Part shown: in pieces, positions 63,235-64,000 of the stretch
How the letters are laid out: the number at the start of each line of letters is the position of its first letter
Position numbering within the stretch: position 1 is the stretch's first letter
NCBI GenBank assembly: GCA_027459525.1
Contig: DAIDIC010000093.1
Span: 1-64,000 of the forward strand
DNA: 64,000 nucleotides
Source of the DNA: JAJYBV01 sp021812265
GTDB lineage: Bacteria; Chloroflexota; Ktedonobacteria; Ktedonobacterales; JACDGC01
Direction of reading: 5' to 3'
Notes under the pieces: generated by a model
Told to the model about the DNA's origin: nothing
What the model saw: only the letters and a program-made list of their open reading frames with translations
Databases searched by the model: none
Translations under genes and position numbers: made by a program

Positions 63235-63616
63235 TGCCGCCGCCAATCTCAAATATGATGAAAAATTTGCTGCATATAGCGCTAGTATTCTATCACCGCA
63301 GCAACACGCCCTGAATATATAGCGCAAAGAGGGGGTATTTTGATAATTTGCGCGCCACTCCCGTTTTCGGCCCCAACTTGATATTACTATAACCGATGCG
63401 GTATGATGTATATCATACAGATTAATTATTTACATATATTTGGGTCATTCACTGAAGCAAACAAATAATCAGTGATTTTAAGGCTGGCTAAAACATCTGC
63501 CGCCTGCGCGTGATCAATGGCGATCTCTGCGAATCCCCTTTTCAATGTACAGCCGGCGGCAAAAATCTCTTTGATTATACTGCGCGCCGGCGCAATTACT
63601 TACTATTGGTGTTTTC
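63235..63616. promoter_or_regulatory. Divergent promoter region between birA and an ABC exporter gene
   Basis: TTGATA at 63378-63383 and TATGAT at 63402-63407 (18 apart) form a candidate plus-strand promoter. The inverted repeat GTATGAT (63401-63407) with ATCATAC (63412-63418) overlaps the -10 box, a good place for a repressor. No gene lies in this interval. Confidence 0.5.
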
Positions 63617-64000
63617 ATGTCTGGATTATATTATTTGCGGGCTTATCTGCGCCGGCATGCGCGGATAATTCTGCTGGGATTCGGCTTTATTGTCGTCTCT
63701 AACCTGCTGGGATTAGTGCTGCCATATATTATTGCGCTGGCTATCGATAACGTTTCCAATCATGGCCTTTCATCAGAAACATTCATATTTGCGCTCATAT
63801 TAATGGGAACCGCGCTGGTAACGGGAGTCTTTCAGTTAGGCGCGCGATTCATCATCAGCGCAACATCACGAGATATCGAATTTGAAATTCGCAATGATTT
63901 ATATAAGCACTTTGTAAAACTGGAACTAAGCTTTTTTCAGCAACGCAAGTTAGGTGATTTAGTTGCCCGCGCTACCAATGACATGTCTGCCGTCAGAATG
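63617..64000 (+). CDS. ABC exporter, membrane-domain part (truncated by window end)
   Basis: An open frame from ATG 63617 to the end, 128 codons. It begins MSGLYYLRAYLRRHARIILLG, then VSNLLGLVLPYIIALAIDNV, and ends with the cytoplasmic loop FEIRNDLYKHFVKLELSFFQQRKLGDLVARATNDMSAVRM. This is the transmembrane type-1 ABC exporter pattern of MdlA/YheI-like half-transporters. The ATPase part must lie past the window. A promoter with an operator-like repeat is upstream. Confidence 0.9.
   Translation, partial: MSGLYYLRAYLRRHARIILLGFGFIVVSNLLGLVLPYIIALAIDNVSNHGLSSETFIFALILMGTALVTGVFQLGARFIISATSRDIEFEIRNDLYKHFVKLELSFFQQRKLGDLVARATNDMSAVRM

Noticed and set aside
1..64000. CRISPR arrays, rRNA or tRNA genes
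   Set aside because: No regularly spaced repeats and no sequence with tRNA or rRNA signatures were noticed when reading both strands.

Overview
The window reads as one contiguous piece of a bacterial chromosome of moderate GC, with AT-rich islands. The gene set (GyrB, a Firmicutes/Chloroflexota-type glutamine synthetase, FmdB-type zinc ribbons, ECF sigma factors with membrane anti-sigma partners, split Kdp sensor genes, a GntR-LacI hybrid regulator, many lipoproteins with Gly-Cys lipoboxes and no outer-membrane genes) best fits a Chloroflexota member, perhaps Ktedonobacteria-like. This placement is inference from protein style; no rRNA or tRNA gene was seen. Start sites mostly carry GGAGG-type ribosome sites, and TTG and GTG starts are common.

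Layout. 1-1.25 kb: complete IS3-family insertion sequence with a canonical -1 frameshift site. 1.3-2.5 kb: AT-rich HTH/helical-repeat gene. 2.6-5 kb: DUF1028 protein and glutamine synthetase (minus strand). 5-10.4 kb: bifunctional nuclease, zinc-finger protein, response regulator, gyrB carrying a natural mini-intein, FmdB-like protein. 10.4-12 kb: ECF sigma factor, putative anti-sigma factor and a small membrane protein. 12.2-15.5 kb: unknown gene and a DHA2-type efflux gene with an in-frame TGA. 15.5-18.4 kb: metal ABC importer (binding lipoprotein plus two permeases, no ATPase) behind a near-perfect operator palindrome. 18.4-20.1 kb: membrane-anchored protein with two lectin-like ectodomains. 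20.3-23.1 kb: ABC-2 exporter. 23.6-26 kb: SRPBCC protein, small zinc protein, flavin-dependent monooxygenase.

26.1-34.9 kb is a full Kdp potassium-uptake locus. Reading on the minus strand it runs: sensor kinase, kdpE, an extra 32-residue membrane peptide, kdpF, kdpA, kdpB, kdpC, and a gene for only the N-terminal half of KdpD. The usual KdpD is therefore split over two genes at opposite ends of the locus. 35.4-40.5 kb: a hairpin repeat, thiolase, methylmalonyl-CoA mutase-type large subunit and GMC oxidoreductase. 40.6-42.7 kb: IS200/IS605 remnant, cupredoxin-like lipoprotein, hairpin and direct repeats around a small membrane protein.

42.8-53.8 kb is a glycoside-use locus. A five-gene ABC importer of the oligopeptide/oligosaccharide type and a GH1 beta-glucosidase lie on the minus strand behind a consensus promoter with a palindrome at the start of transcription. 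They are divergent from a GntR-LacI repressor, and a sugar symporter of the GPH/MFS type follows it. 54-55.6 kb: three small secreted or membrane proteins of unknown role. 55.8-58.2 kb: UDP-GlcNAc 2-epimerase and UDP-sugar dehydrogenase, overlapping by 58 bases. 58.5-63.2 kb: housekeeping operon birA-purQ-tsaE-tsaB-rimI-mnmA. The window ends inside an ABC exporter gene.
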